Below, one piece after another: positions 39,901 through 48,556 of a stretch of 64,000 bases of DNA (positions are counted from its first letter, which is position 1; every line of letters begins with the position of its first letter). This DNA is from Sphingopyxis sp. L1A2A (GTDB lineage: Bacteria; Pseudomonadota; Alphaproteobacteria; Sphingomonadales; Sphingomonadaceae), in the NCBI RefSeq assembly GCF_005502465.1, contig NZ_SCOT01000003.1:1-64000 (forward strand), given 5' to 3'. The position numbers were made by a program, and so were the translations under genes. The notes beneath the pieces are model-generated. The model made no database searches. It was not told the origin of the DNA and saw nothing but the letters and a program-made list of their open reading frames with translations.

Positions 39901-40018
39901 GGCGGGATCTTTCCTGCCACGTGATGTCGGACCGCATCGGGTGACACCGATGCTCTGGGCCTACCTCCCCCCTCAAACCCTGGGTCCGGCATCGGCGTCA
40001 CCTGCTTGATTTTCAATC
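39901..40018 (+). ncRNA. Candidate structured 5' leader RNA
   Basis: Three stems follow the putative promoter. GGCGGGA-tctt-TCCTGCC covers 39901-39918. A 14-bp stem with one mismatch pairs GGTGACACCGATGC (39940-39953) with GCATCGGCGTCACC (39989-40002) around a C-rich 35-base loop. TGATT-ttc-AATCA ends right at the AGGAGG ribosome binding site (40019-40024). The layout suits a cis-acting regulator of the ydcH-like/terC genes. TerC genes are often under the manganese yybP-ykoY riboswitch, but its conserved bases are not apparent. Confidence 0.4.
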
Positions 40019-40033
40019 AGGAGGCCCATTTTC

Positions 40034-40216
40034 ATGACGCTTAATCCCAATCTTTATCGGCTTACCATGTTGCACCGCCAGCTCGACGAGGCGGCGCGCC
40101 GCGAAGCGCGGCGGCGCGGGGCCGATCCGTTTCGGCTGCTACGGCTGAAAACGCTGAAGCTCGCGGTCAAGCGGCGCCTGACGGCGCTGTCGCTGCGCCC
40201 GGCGCTCGCGCGCTAA
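40034..40216 (+). CDS. YdcH-like (DUF465) small protein
   Basis: 60 residues from the ATG at 40034 with AGGAGG 9 bases upstream. The pattern LYRLTMLHRQLDEAARREARR ... DPFRLLRLKTLKLAVKRRL matches the DUF465/YdcH family (RL..LH..LD, then RL..LK..KL.LK..L). It is very basic and helical and may form a short coiled coil or bind nucleic acid. Function unknown. It lies 72 bases before terC. Confidence 0.7.
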   Translation: MTLNPNLYRLTMLHRQLDEAARREARRRGADPFRLLRLKTLKLAVKRRLTALSLRPALAR

Positions 40217-40288
40217 TCCATCCTAACCAAGACCGGAAGCGTCGTCCCGCCGGGGCGGCGCCTTCTGGCGTATCCAGGGAATATCACC

Positions 40289-41275
40289 ATGGAATTTCTG
40301 TTTGCCGACTGGCTGGGCACCCCGGCCTGGTTCTGGCTGGCGTTTATCACGCTGGTCATCGCGCTCACCGCCTTTGACCTTGGCGTCCTCAACAAGGAGG
40401 ACAAGGAGATGGGGATCAGCGAGAGCTTGCGGCTCTCGGCGCTCTACATCGGCATTGCGATGGCGTTTGGCGCCTGGGTCTGGGCCGCGAAGGGCGGCGA
40501 GGCGGGGCTGCAATATTATACCGGTTTCTTTATCGAGAAGGCGCTGTCGATCGACAATATCTTCGTCATCTCGCTGATCTTTGCGACCTTTGCGATCCCA
40601 CCGCGCTACCAGTATCGCGCGCTGCTCTGGGGCATCGTCGCGGTGATCGTGCTGCGCGGGATCATGATCGCGGGCGGCGCGGCGCTGGTCACCGAATATG
40701 AATGGCTGCTCTATGTGTTCGCCGCGTTTCTGGTGTTCACCGGGATCAAGATGCTGTTCGCGGGCGACAAGCCGATGGACGTCGCGGGCAATCCGGTGGT
40801 CAAATGGCTGTCGCGGCACATCCCGATCACCAATGAGCTGCACGGCGAGAAATTCTTTGTCCGCGTGCCCGATAGCAAGACCGGCAAGCTGGTGCTGGCG
40901 GCGACGCCCTTGTTCCTTGCGCTCGTCGTCATCAACCTCGCCGATCTGGTGTTCGCGGTCGATAGCGTGCCGGCAATCTTTGCGATCACCACCGACACGT
41001 TCATCGTCTACACGTCGAACATCATGGCGATCCTGGGCCTGCGCGCGCTGTATTTCGCGCTGTCGGCGATGGTGCACCGCTTCCATTACCTCAAATATGC
41101 GCTCGCGCTGGTGCTGGTGTTCATCGGGTCGAAGATCTTCGTCGCCGATTTCATCCTGGGCGGCGACAAATTCCCGCCGCTGGTCAGCCTGGGCGTCACG
41201 GTGGGCTTGATCGCGGGCGGCATCATCTGGTCGCTGGTCAAAACGCGCGAGGAAGAGGCCGCGGCGCAGCCATAA
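40289..41275 (+). CDS. TerC-family integral membrane protein
   Basis: 328 residues with about nine hydrophobic segments. TerC hallmarks are FDLGVLNKEDKEM near residue 29, EKALSIDNIFVISLIF, and VINLADLVFAVDSVPAIFAITTDTFIVYTSN with the paired acidic residues in membrane helices. The family covers tellurite-resistance-associated proteins and manganese exporters (Alx/MeeF type) that metallate secreted proteins; metal export is the likely role. AGGGA lies 9 bases upstream of the ATG. Three hairpins follow the stop. Confidence 0.9.
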   Translation: MEFLFADWLGTPAWFWLAFITLVIALTAFDLGVLNKEDKEMGISESLRLSALYIGIAMAFGAWVWAAKGGEAGLQYYTGFFIEKALSIDNIFVISLIFATFAIPPRYQYRALLWGIVAVIVLRGIMIAGGAALVTEYEWLLYVFAAFLVFTGIKMLFAGDKPMDVAGNPVVKWLSRHIPITNELHGEKFFVRVPDSKTGKLVLAATPLFLALVVINLADLVFAVDSVPAIFAITTDTFIVYTSNIMAILGLRALYFALSAMVHRFHYLKYALALVLVFIGSKIFVADFILGGDKFPPLVSLGVTVGLIAGGIIWSLVKTREEEAAAQP

Positions 41276-41280
41276 AAATG

Positions 41281-41369
41281 TCCGCCGGAGGCCTTGCGGC
41301 TTCCGACGGACAGGCTTTCCTCCCCAGGAAAGCTCGGGAGGCGCGAGGGCTGGGTCGCTAGCCCTCGCG
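41281..41369. terminator. Three consecutive hairpins between terC and aceA
   Basis: First TCCGCCGGAGGCC (41281-41293) with GGCTTCCGACGGA (41298-41310), loop TTGC. Second GCTTTCCT (41314-41321) with AGGAAAGC (41326-41333), loop CCCC. Third CGCGAGGGCT (41342-41351) with AGCCCTCGCG (41360-41369). They lie between convergent genes and probably terminate both transcripts, although no long T-run follows any of them. Confidence 0.65.
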
Positions 41370-41382
41370 TCAAGCTCGTGAA

Positions 41383-41430
41383 TTAGGCGGCGAACTGGTT
41401 CACCCGCGGCCTTCAGGCCGCAAACTGGTT
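41383..41430 (-). repeat. Duplicated aceA 3' end (NQFAA-stop twice in frame)
   Basis: aceA ends MNQFAA-TGA with its stop at 41413-41415. Thirty bases further, in the same frame, the sequence reads VNQFAA-TAA with its stop at 41383-41385. The two copies (AACCAGTTTGCGGCC and AACCAGTTCGCCGCC) differ only at two third positions. Reading through the TGA would add nine residues, RPRVNQFAA. Confidence 0.8.
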
Positions 41431-43005
41431 CATCGTGTTGTCTTTACCGGCAGCCTTCAGGGCCGCTTCGCCCGCGAAATATTCCTTGTGGTCGTCGCCG
41501 ATGTCGCTGCCCGACATATTCTGGTGCTTGACGCAGGCGATGCCCTGGCGGATTTCGGCGCGCTGGACGCCCTTGACGTACCCCAGCATCGCTTCGTCGC
41601 CGAAATAGTCCTTGGCGAGATTGTCGGTCGACAGCGCCGCGGTGTGATAGGTCGGTAGGGTGATGAGGTGGTGGAAAATCCCCGCCCGCTTCGCCGAATC
41701 GCGCTGGAAGGTGCGGATTTGATTATCGGCTTCGTCGCCGAGCGCGGTGCCGTCATAATCAACGCTCATCAGGCGGGCGCGGTCATAGGCGCTGACGTCC
41801 CGGCCGTCCTTTTCCCACGCGTCGAACACCTGCTGGCGGAAGTTGAGCGTCCAGTTGAAGCTGGGCGAATTGTTGTACGCCAGCTTCGCATTGGGAACGA
41901 CTGCGCGGATGCGGTCGACCATGCCGGCGATCTGTTCGATGTGCGGCTTTTCGGTTTCGATCCACAAGAGGTCGGCGCCGTTCTGCAGGCTGGCGATGCA
42001 ATCCATCACGCAGCGGTCTTCGCCGGTTCCGGCGCGGAACTGATAGAGGTTCGAGGGCAGGCGCTTCGGGCGCATCAGCTTGCCATCGCGGTTGATCAGC
42101 ACGTCGCCGGGGTTGCCCGCGCCATCGACCTCTTCGCAATCGAGGAAGCTGTTATACTGGTCAGCCAGATCGCCGGGGGTTTTCGAGAAGGCGATCTGTT
42201 TGGTCAGACCGGCGCCGAGGCTGTCGGTGCGGGTGACGATGATGCCGTCCTCGACGCCGAGTTCCATGAAGGCGTAGCGGCAGGCGCGGATCTTCGCGAT
42301 GAAATCCTCATGCGGCACGGTGACCTTGCCGTCCTGATGACCGCACTGCTTTTCGTCGGAGACCTGATTTTCGATCTGCAGCGCGCAGGCGCCAGCCTCG
42401 ATCATCTTCTTGGCGAGGAGGTACGTCGCCTCGGCGTTGCCGAAGCCTGCGTCGATGTCGGCGATGATCGGCACGACGTGCGTTTCATGATTGTCGATGC
42501 TCGCCTGGATCTGCTTCGCCTTGAGTTCGTCACCCTCGGCGCGCGCGGCGTCGAGTTCGCGGAACAGGCCGCCGAGCTCGCGGGCGTCGGCCTGGCGCAG
42601 GAAGGTGTAGATTTCCTCGATCAGCGCCGGGACGCTGGTCTTTTCGTGCATCGACTGATCGGGCAGCGGGCCAAATTCGCTGCGCAGCGCCGCGATCATC
42701 CAACCCGACAGATAGATGTAGCGGCCCTTGGTGGTCCCGAAATGCTTCTTGATCGAGATCATCTTTTGCTGCGCGATGAAGCCGTGCCAGCAGCCGAGCG
42801 ACTGGGTGTAGTTGGCGGGGTCGGCGTCATAGGCGGCCATGTCGGCGCGCATGATGCGCGCGGTGTAGCGAGCGACATCGAGGCCGGTCTTGAACTTGTT
42901 CTGGGCGCGCATGCGGGCGATGCTCTCGCTGCTGATGCCGTCCCAGGTGCCGTCGTAATCGCGGATCAGGCGGCCGGTCTGCGCCATGTCTTCTTGGTAG
43001 CCCAT
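41413..43005 (-). CDS. aceA: Isocitrate lyase (long form)
   Basis: 530 residues, the size of the long isocitrate lyase subgroup found in Pseudomonas and alphaproteobacteria. SLGCWHGFIAQQ near the N-terminus, PIIADIDAGFGN with the metal-binding aspartates, and the active-site loop KQCGHQDGKVTVPHEDF (catalytic Cys) are intact. FNWTLNFRQQVF is the C-terminal substrate segment. It splits isocitrate to glyoxylate and succinate for growth on acetate, fatty acids or 3-hydroxybutyrate. AAGGA lies 8 bases before the ATG. Divergent from a ScfR/RamB-type regulator gene. Confidence 0.95.
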   Translation of the reverse strand: MGYQEDMAQTGRLIRDYDGTWDGISSESIARMRAQNKFKTGLDVARYTARIMRADMAAYDADPANYTQSLGCWHGFIAQQKMISIKKHFGTTKGRYIYLSGWMIAALRSEFGPLPDQSMHEKTSVPALIEEIYTFLRQADARELGGLFRELDAARAEGDELKAKQIQASIDNHETHVVPIIADIDAGFGNAEATYLLAKKMIEAGACALQIENQVSDEKQCGHQDGKVTVPHEDFIAKIRACRYAFMELGVEDGIIVTRTDSLGAGLTKQIAFSKTPGDLADQYNSFLDCEEVDGAGNPGDVLINRDGKLMRPKRLPSNLYQFRAGTGEDRCVMDCIASLQNGADLLWIETEKPHIEQIAGMVDRIRAVVPNAKLAYNNSPSFNWTLNFRQQVFDAWEKDGRDVSAYDRARLMSVDYDGTALGDEADNQIRTFQRDSAKRAGIFHHLITLPTYHTAALSTDNLAKDYFGDEAMLGYVKGVQRAEIRQGIACVKHQNMSGSDIGDDHKEYFAGEAALKAAGKDNTMNQFAA

Positions 43006-43064
43006 CGTCTTTGTCCTTGTGAGGAGGTGATGGGTGGATGTTGGCGAAGGTGGCGCGGAAAGTG

Positions 43065-43132
43065 AAAATCTTTGTCAATAATATTTGTGAAATATGGCAT
43101 AACGGTGTAAATTGGCGTGTAAAGCAGTAAAG
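43065..43132. promoter_or_regulatory. aceA / ScfR divergent control region with repeats
   Basis: The AT-rich gap between the two start codons holds TTTGTCAA (43071-43078) and TTTGTGAA (43084-43091), 13 bases apart. It also holds GTGTAAA twice (43105-43111, 43117-43123), 12 bases apart, followed by AGTAAAG (43126-43132). They are reasonable operator candidates for the adjacent XRE-type regulator; RamB-type regulators bind related TTTGCAAA-like sites. Confidence 0.4.
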
Positions 43133-43145
43133 AAAGTTACAAGTG

Positions 43146-44534
43146 ATGGCGGAGCGGCGGGTGTTTGCGGGGCCGGCAGTGCGCAAGGTGCGGCGCGAGG
43201 CGGGGATGACGCAGGCGGCGATGGCCGAGGCGCTGGATATTTCGCCAAGCTACCTCAATCTGATCGAGCATGGCCAGCGGCCGCTCAGCGCCACGGTGAT
43301 CGTCAAGCTGGCCGAGCGGTTCGGGTTCGATGCGGCGACGTTGGGCGCCGATGCGCTGCCGGGGGGATTGGCGGGACTGCGGCGGCGTTTGTCCGATCCG
43401 CGCTTTGCCGATCTGGGGATCGGGGCGCAGGAGGTCGAGGAGTGGTTGCAGACCGCGCCGACGACCGCTGCGGCGTTCGCCCGCCTGTTTGATGCGGCGC
43501 CCGAGGGCGGCGCGGCGTTACAGGAAGAAGCCCCCGAAGTTGCCGCAGTGCGCCGCGCGATCGAGAAATGGCGCAACCATTTTGCCGATCTGGATGCCAA
43601 GGCGGAGGAACTGGCCGATGAACTGCGGCTGGCGGGCGGCGATCTGTACGGGACAATATCGGAGCGGCTGCGCACCCGGCATCAGCTGGGCATCCGCATC
43701 CTGCCGAGCGATGTGATGCCCGACCGGCTGCGCTGGCTCGACTGGCATGCGCGGCAATTGATGCTGAGCGAGTTGCTGCGCCCCGCGTCGCGAACCTTTC
43801 AGGCGGCGGCGACGCTGGCGCAGATCGAAGCGAAGGCCGAGATCGACGCGCTGGTCGCGGGCGCTGAATTTGCCGAGGCTGCAGCGGCGCGCTTGTTCGA
43901 GCGGCATCTCGTGCATTATTTCGCCGCCGCGCTGATGATGCCCTATGGCCGGTTTCTGCGCGCCTGCGATGCGACAGGCTATGATTTGCTGCTGCTCCAA
44001 CGGCGTTTCGGCGCGGGCTATGAGCAGGTCGCGCACCGGCTGACGACGCTGCAGCGTGTCGGCGCACGCGGGTTGCCGTTCTTCATGCTGCGCATCGACC
44101 GCGCCGGGCAGGGGAGCAAACGCTATGCCGGGGCGAGCCAGTCGCCGCTGGTCGATGGCGACACGCGCTGTCCGCTGTGGGGCGTCCACGAAGCCTTTGC
44201 CCGCCCCGGCGAAGTGATCGCCGACCTGGTCGAATTGGAGGATGGATCGCGCTGGTTCACCCAATCGCGGTCGGTCGCGGCACCGGGCGCGGGCGGCAGC
44301 GGCACCCCGGCGCGCTTTGCGGTGTGCGTTGGGGTCGATGCGAAGGTCGCGGCGCCGCTGATCGCGGCGCGCGGTATCGACCTGATGCGCGAGCGGGCAA
44401 CGCCGATCGGCCTCGGCTGCCGCCGCTGCACGCGCACCGGCTGCGTCCAGCGATCGATGCCGCCGCTGGGCCGCCCGCTGCGGTTCAGGGATGGCGAACG
44501 CGGGGTCAGCGCGTTCGACTTTGCCGGGGATTAG
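43146..44534 (+). CDS. XRE / short-chain fatty acyl regulator (ScfR/RamB/PccR-type)
   Basis: 462 residues. An N-terminal XRE helix-turn-helix (RREAGMTQAAMAEALDISPSYLNLIEHGQRPLS) leads to an ImmA/IrrE-like middle domain (FAAALMMPYGRFLRACDATGYDLLLLQRRFGAGYEQVAHRLTTLQR) that lacks the HExxH zinc motif. A C-terminal short-chain fatty acyl regulator domain follows, with the cysteine cluster GCRRCTRTGC. Relatives control isocitrate lyase (RamB) or propionyl-CoA carboxylase (PccR) and sense acyl-CoA. Its divergent position beside aceA makes aceA the probable target. Start is ATG 43146 or the GTG one codon earlier. Its stop overlaps the convergent PepSY gene stop. Confidence 0.88.
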   Translation: MAERRVFAGPAVRKVRREAGMTQAAMAEALDISPSYLNLIEHGQRPLSATVIVKLAERFGFDAATLGADALPGGLAGLRRRLSDPRFADLGIGAQEVEEWLQTAPTTAAAFARLFDAAPEGGAALQEEAPEVAAVRRAIEKWRNHFADLDAKAEELADELRLAGGDLYGTISERLRTRHQLGIRILPSDVMPDRLRWLDWHARQLMLSELLRPASRTFQAAATLAQIEAKAEIDALVAGAEFAEAAAARLFERHLVHYFAAALMMPYGRFLRACDATGYDLLLLQRRFGAGYEQVAHRLTTLQRVGARGLPFFMLRIDRAGQGSKRYAGASQSPLVDGDTRCPLWGVHEAFARPGEVIADLVELEDGSRWFTQSRSVAAPGAGGSGTPARFAVCVGVDAKVAAPLIAARGIDLMRERATPIGLGCRRCTRTGCVQRSMPPLGRPLRFRDGERGVSAFDFAGD

Positions 44535-45889
44535 ACGGCGACGACGCCCGCCGTTGCCGCGGCCATGCTAGCGACGACCGCGGCGACGAGCAGGCGCTGG
44601 AGCAGTCGCTTCGGGCGCGGTTCGGGGCGGATGATCATCGTCAGCAGCGGGATGGCCACCGTAAGCGTCCAGAAGATCGCGATCATCGGCGCGCCGTTCC
44701 CAATGACGATGCGGGCGAGGAAGGTGAGGGTGAGGGCAAGCGGGACGCCCCATATGACGCCGTCCCACCCCGCCCGCAGCCGAGGTTCGCGAAGTCCGCG
44801 CCGCTGCCGTTTGCCGAGCCAGATCGAGGTGCCGGTGGCGACCACGACCGTGAGTGCGAGCCCGAACAGGAGATAAGCCAGCTTGACTAGCAGCCCGCCA
44901 TAATTGCCGAAGTGGAGATTATAGGTCGAGGCGGCAAGCTGTTGCCCCATATGACCGTCCGACAGGCCCACCTTGCCATGATAGCTGCCGTCGGCGCCGA
45001 ATTCATAGGTTTCGCCATAGATCAGGCGGCGCGGATGCTCGGCGACGATCTGGACATGCTGGCCGCGCGTGCCGGGGTCGTGAAGGATGACATAGGTTGG
45101 GCGAACCTGCGGATGCTGCGTCGCGATCCAGGCGAGCGGGGCGGCGACGGTCGCGAGCGGAGCAGGATTTGGATCGGGTTTGGCTTCGTCGCCAAAAATC
45201 GGGGCATAGGCTGCCTCGACGTCATTCTTGTAAAAGGCGGCGGCGAGACCATAGGCGCCGACGACGCCCAACCCGATCATCGCGCCGGTGAGCGCCATGG
45301 CAAGCGAGAAGGGCAAAGTCCACACGCTAAGCCGGTTGTGCCAGTCGGCGAGGCCGATGCCATGACTATCGCGGACTCGCAGGCGAAAGGCGTCCCGAAA
45401 AATCCGCGGGTGCGCGACCACGCCCGACAGCGCAAGCGCAAGGATCATCACGCCAAAGATGCCGACGATCGTCATGCCGACGAGCCCCGGAATGTTGAGG
45501 GCATAGTGCGCACCGAGCAGAAATTCGGACCAGGCGTTTTCTTCTGGTCCGGCGATGCGGCCGTCGGCATCGACGTGAAACGCCTGATGATCGGTGGTGA
45601 TCGTCGTGCGCGGCAGGCCGTCGACGGGCATATGGACATAGAGGTGGGTGGTGGCGGGTTTGCCTTTTTCCGTCGCAAGCACCGCGACGACCGCGCGCTG
45701 CACCGCATCGGGATCGATCGCTGCCATTTCGGGAGCGCCCGGCTGTTCGATGCGCTGCCATTCCTGATAGAAGACGACGACGGAGCCGGTGAGGCAGATA
45801 AGATAGAGAAGCGCCGACGCGAGCAGGCCGATCGCGGCATGCGCCGACAGTGCGCGCTGGACACTGTCTTTTGAAAAAGCGAGGGTCAC
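44531..45889 (-). CDS. PepSY-domain membrane protein (iron uptake associated)
   Basis: 452 residues from a GTG at 45889 overlapping the previous stop (GTGA). Four to five membrane spans and large periplasmic loops form the PepSY-associated TM layout: HAAIGLLASALLYLICLTGSVVVFYQEW, HYALNIPGLVGMTIVGIFGVMIL, WHNRLSVWTLPFSLAMALTGAMIG and LLVKLAYLLFGLALTVVVATG. Conserved histidines in the spans could hold heme. Proteins of this kind next to siderophore receptors are thought to reduce ferric siderophores, like FpvG. The gene closes a TonB-receptor operon. Confidence 0.85.
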   Translation of the reverse strand: MTLAFSKDSVQRALSAHAAIGLLASALLYLICLTGSVVVFYQEWQRIEQPGAPEMAAIDPDAVQRAVVAVLATEKGKPATTHLYVHMPVDGLPRTTITTDHQAFHVDADGRIAGPEENAWSEFLLGAHYALNIPGLVGMTIVGIFGVMILALALSGVVAHPRIFRDAFRLRVRDSHGIGLADWHNRLSVWTLPFSLAMALTGAMIGLGVVGAYGLAAAFYKNDVEAAYAPIFGDEAKPDPNPAPLATVAAPLAWIATQHPQVRPTYVILHDPGTRGQHVQIVAEHPRRLIYGETYEFGADGSYHGKVGLSDGHMGQQLAASTYNLHFGNYGGLLVKLAYLLFGLALTVVVATGTSIWLGKRQRRGLREPRLRAGWDGVIWGVPLALTLTFLARIVIGNGAPMIAIFWTLTVAIPLLTMIIRPEPRPKRLLQRLLVAAVVASMAAATAGVVAV

Positions 45890-46467
45890 AGCGCGCCTCC
45901 GATCCAGATCAGGCCAAGGCCGGTTGCTGCGGGTGCCGCGAGCCAGGCCCATTGGGCGCGGCGATGCGTCTGCATCAGCAGCCAGAAGGCGAGTATGCCC
46001 CAGAGGAGCGGCAGCAGGAGGAGCGCCATGGCGTTGCCGTCGGCGTCGTTCCAGCCCGCGAGTCCAGCCAGGGCTCGCGCGCCAAGCGCGACGAGCAAGG
46101 ACGCCGCGAAGGCGAGCGGTACAGAGAGCAGGAACGTGAGCAGGCGGCGGCCGATCTGGCGTGGCTCGCCCTTTTCGGGCAGCATATGCGCTTTGCGAGC
46201 CGACGCGCGGCCCTTGCCCGGTCGCGCTGTCCATCCGGCGTGGGCGAGCAGCAGCGCCGCGACGATCATGCCGCCGAGCGAAGCCACGGCAACCCCCCAC
46301 GCGCCATCACCCGCGAGAGCAAGCGCCGTGCCCGCCAACATCAGTGTCCAGCCGATGCCATTCTGCACCGCCGACCGGCGCGGCAGCGCCCACGCACGGC
46401 GGAGTTGCAGCACCGCGGCGACGATCGCCGCGGTACCGATCCAGACCAGAGGTGCGGTGCTGCTCAC
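45886..46467 (-). CDS. Small membrane protein of iron-uptake operon
   Basis: 193 residues from a GTG at 46467 that overlaps the receptor stop (GTGA). Five or so hydrophobic segments in two halves joined by a basic linker (ARPGKGRASARK). The second half (LLTFLLSVPLAFAASLLVALGARALAGL ... LLWGILAFWLLMQTHRRAQWAW) resembles the DUF3649 type and the first half a DUF3325-like protein, as if two small iron-operon proteins were fused. That is a tentative reading. Role probably in siderophore-iron handling at the inner membrane. Confidence 0.65.
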   Translation of the reverse strand: MSSTAPLVWIGTAAIVAAVLQLRRAWALPRRSAVQNGIGWTLMLAGTALALAGDGAWGVAVASLGGMIVAALLLAHAGWTARPGKGRASARKAHMLPEKGEPRQIGRRLLTFLLSVPLAFAASLLVALGARALAGLAGWNDADGNAMALLLLPLLWGILAFWLLMQTHRRAQWAWLAAPAATGLGLIWIGGAL

Positions 46468-48515
46468 CGGAAGCGGTAGCCAAGCGTCGCCATCACGTTG
46501 CGCGGCGCGCCGACGAAACAGTCGCCGCGCGCGAGACAAGACGCGAAAAACTTGTTGCCGAGCAGGTTGGTGGCGTTGACCGCGACGCGCCAATTGTTCC
46601 AGCTGACCTCGGCGAGCGCGTCGACCGTGGTGTTGGCGGACGTCGTGATGTTCCAGGCCGGACCGTCCGACCGGCGCTTGCCGGTGTAGACGACACCGGC
46701 GCCCAGGCGCAGCTGCGCTTCGTCGGGCAAACCGAAGGTCTTGGTCGACCAGATCGAGGCGATGTGACGCGGCAGATAGTCAAGATCGGTGCTCGTTTCC
46801 GAACGCAGCTTGTTGTAGCCATAGTTGACCAGCAGGTCGAAATCGCCGGGCAGGCTGTGGCTCGCCTCAAACTCGATGCCCTTGGTGGTCAGTTCGCCCG
46901 ACTGAGTGGTCGAGCTTCCTGCGCCGTAAAGGACGCGGTTGCGCTCCTTGATGTGAAAGGCTGTGACCGTGACCAGCGTCCCCGGACCGGGCTGCCATTT
47001 CAGACCGCCTTCGAACTGGGTTCCAGTCTGCGGCTTGAAGGGATCGCCGATGTTGCCGTTGACGTCGGTCAGCGAGCCCGCGATGGGCAGGAAGCTCTCG
47101 GTATAGCTGAAAAAGGGCGAGATGCCGGCGCCGATATCGCCGATGATGCCAGCGCGGAACGTGGTGGCATTGTCCTTGTTCCCCACCGACGATGTTACGC
47201 GGTCACGCCGCGCGCCGAGGACAACCGAGACCCGGTCGAAAAAGCGGATCTGGTTCTGCACATAGACGCCAAGCTGTTTCTGTGACGTCTCGGCGAAGGG
47301 GCCGGTCGGATCATAGGTCCGCAGTGCATCATAATCGATGTCGTAAAGATCGATGGTTTCGAACCCGAAGACGCCGCGTTTTCCGACCTCGTTCCAGCTG
47401 TAGTCGACGCCTATCAGCAACTTGTGCTCGATATTGTCACCGGTGTTGAAATTGAACTGCAGGTTATTGTCGGTCGAAAACACGTTCATTCGCGCGTCGC
47501 TGGCATCGGCATAGAGGCCGATGGTGCGGCGGTCGGCGGCAAACGGATCGGTCGGATTGCTGTAGCTGTTCGTGTAATGGGTGAAATACTCCAAGTCGCT
47601 ATCGATATAGCGCGCCTTGAGGCTGAGCCGCACCGCGTCGGAAAAGTCGTGCGTGACGCTCGCCATGCCCTGCAGCGACCGGCCTGCATAACGGTCCCAG
47701 CCCGGCTTGCCGACAAAGGTGAACCGGTCGAGTTGCCGCGGCGCGCCGGGATTGGGGCGGAAGGTGCCGACGATGGGGAGGAACTGTGACGTCGATCCGG
47801 TGTCATCCTCCTGATAAAGGCCGGTGAGCACAATATCGGTGTCGGGGGTCGGCTTCCAGCGCAGCGAGGGCGCAAACATCACCCGGTCATCAGGTACATG
47901 GTCGACATAGGTATCGGCGTCGCGAGCCCGTCCGACAGCGCGGATCGCAAAGCTATCGGATAGCGCGAGATTGACGTCGGCCAGCACTTCCTTGCGATCA
48001 TAGCTGCCGTACACAAGATTGATTTCACCCTGCGTGTCAAAGTCGGGGCTTTTCGACACGAGGTTGACGAGGCCGCCGATCGAGCCCTGTCCGAAGAGGA
48101 CGGAGGCCGGGCCGCGCACGATTTCGACGCGATCGAAATTATAGGGATCAGAGGTGATGCTGGCATAGAAAGAGAAGATGTCGCGCATTCCGTCGCGAAA
48201 CTGCAGCGCGTCGATACCGCGGACGTTGAAACCATCGACCCGGGTGTCGCGGCCATAGGGGTTGGCGAGCACGCCGGCGGCATATTTCACCGTGTCGCTG
48301 ATGTTGATCGCCCCCTGCGCCTCATATTGGTCGGCGGTGATGATCTTCACCGGCTGTGGCAGTTCCATCAGCGCGGTGTCGGTCTTGGTTCCGGCATAGC
48401 CGGTGACGACAATCTGATCCTGATCCTCGATCTCCGCCGAGGCAGCCTCGGCGGCGAAGGCGCCGCCGCTCGCCAAGGCGGTGCACACAAGCATGCCGAT
48501 ACGCGCGGTTTTCAC
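46464..48515 (-). CDS. TonB-dependent siderophore receptor
   Basis: 683 residues with a signal peptide (GMLVCTALASGGAFA). The TonB box region DQIVVTGY precedes the plug domain (LPQPVKIITADQYEAQGAINISDTVKYAAGV; VDGFNVRGIDALQFRDGMRD; VEIVRGPASVLFGQGSIGGLVNLVSK). About twenty beta strands follow and the protein ends in aromatic-basic YRFR, as barrels do. The plug wording is of the ferrichrome/ferrioxamine (FhuE/FoxA-like) receptor class. First gene of a coupled three-gene operon behind a perfect inverted repeat. Confidence 0.92.
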   Translation of the reverse strand: MKTARIGMLVCTALASGGAFAAEAASAEIEDQDQIVVTGYAGTKTDTALMELPQPVKIITADQYEAQGAINISDTVKYAAGVLANPYGRDTRVDGFNVRGIDALQFRDGMRDIFSFYASITSDPYNFDRVEIVRGPASVLFGQGSIGGLVNLVSKSPDFDTQGEINLVYGSYDRKEVLADVNLALSDSFAIRAVGRARDADTYVDHVPDDRVMFAPSLRWKPTPDTDIVLTGLYQEDDTGSTSQFLPIVGTFRPNPGAPRQLDRFTFVGKPGWDRYAGRSLQGMASVTHDFSDAVRLSLKARYIDSDLEYFTHYTNSYSNPTDPFAADRRTIGLYADASDARMNVFSTDNNLQFNFNTGDNIEHKLLIGVDYSWNEVGKRGVFGFETIDLYDIDYDALRTYDPTGPFAETSQKQLGVYVQNQIRFFDRVSVVLGARRDRVTSSVGNKDNATTFRAGIIGDIGAGISPFFSYTESFLPIAGSLTDVNGNIGDPFKPQTGTQFEGGLKWQPGPGTLVTVTAFHIKERNRVLYGAGSSTTQSGELTTKGIEFEASHSLPGDFDLLVNYGYNKLRSETSTDLDYLPRHIASIWSTKTFGLPDEAQLRLGAGVVYTGKRRSDGPAWNITTSANTTVDALAEVSWNNWRVAVNATNLLGNKFFASCLARGDCFVGAPRNVMATLGYRFR

Positions 48516-48556
48516 GTGGATATTCCCCTGAAGATTAAAACGAGTCGCGCCTCTGA

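Noticed and set aside
39870-40033. yybP-ykoY manganese riboswitch
   Set aside because: Expected from the TerC context, but the conserved loop sequences are not recognisable by eye.
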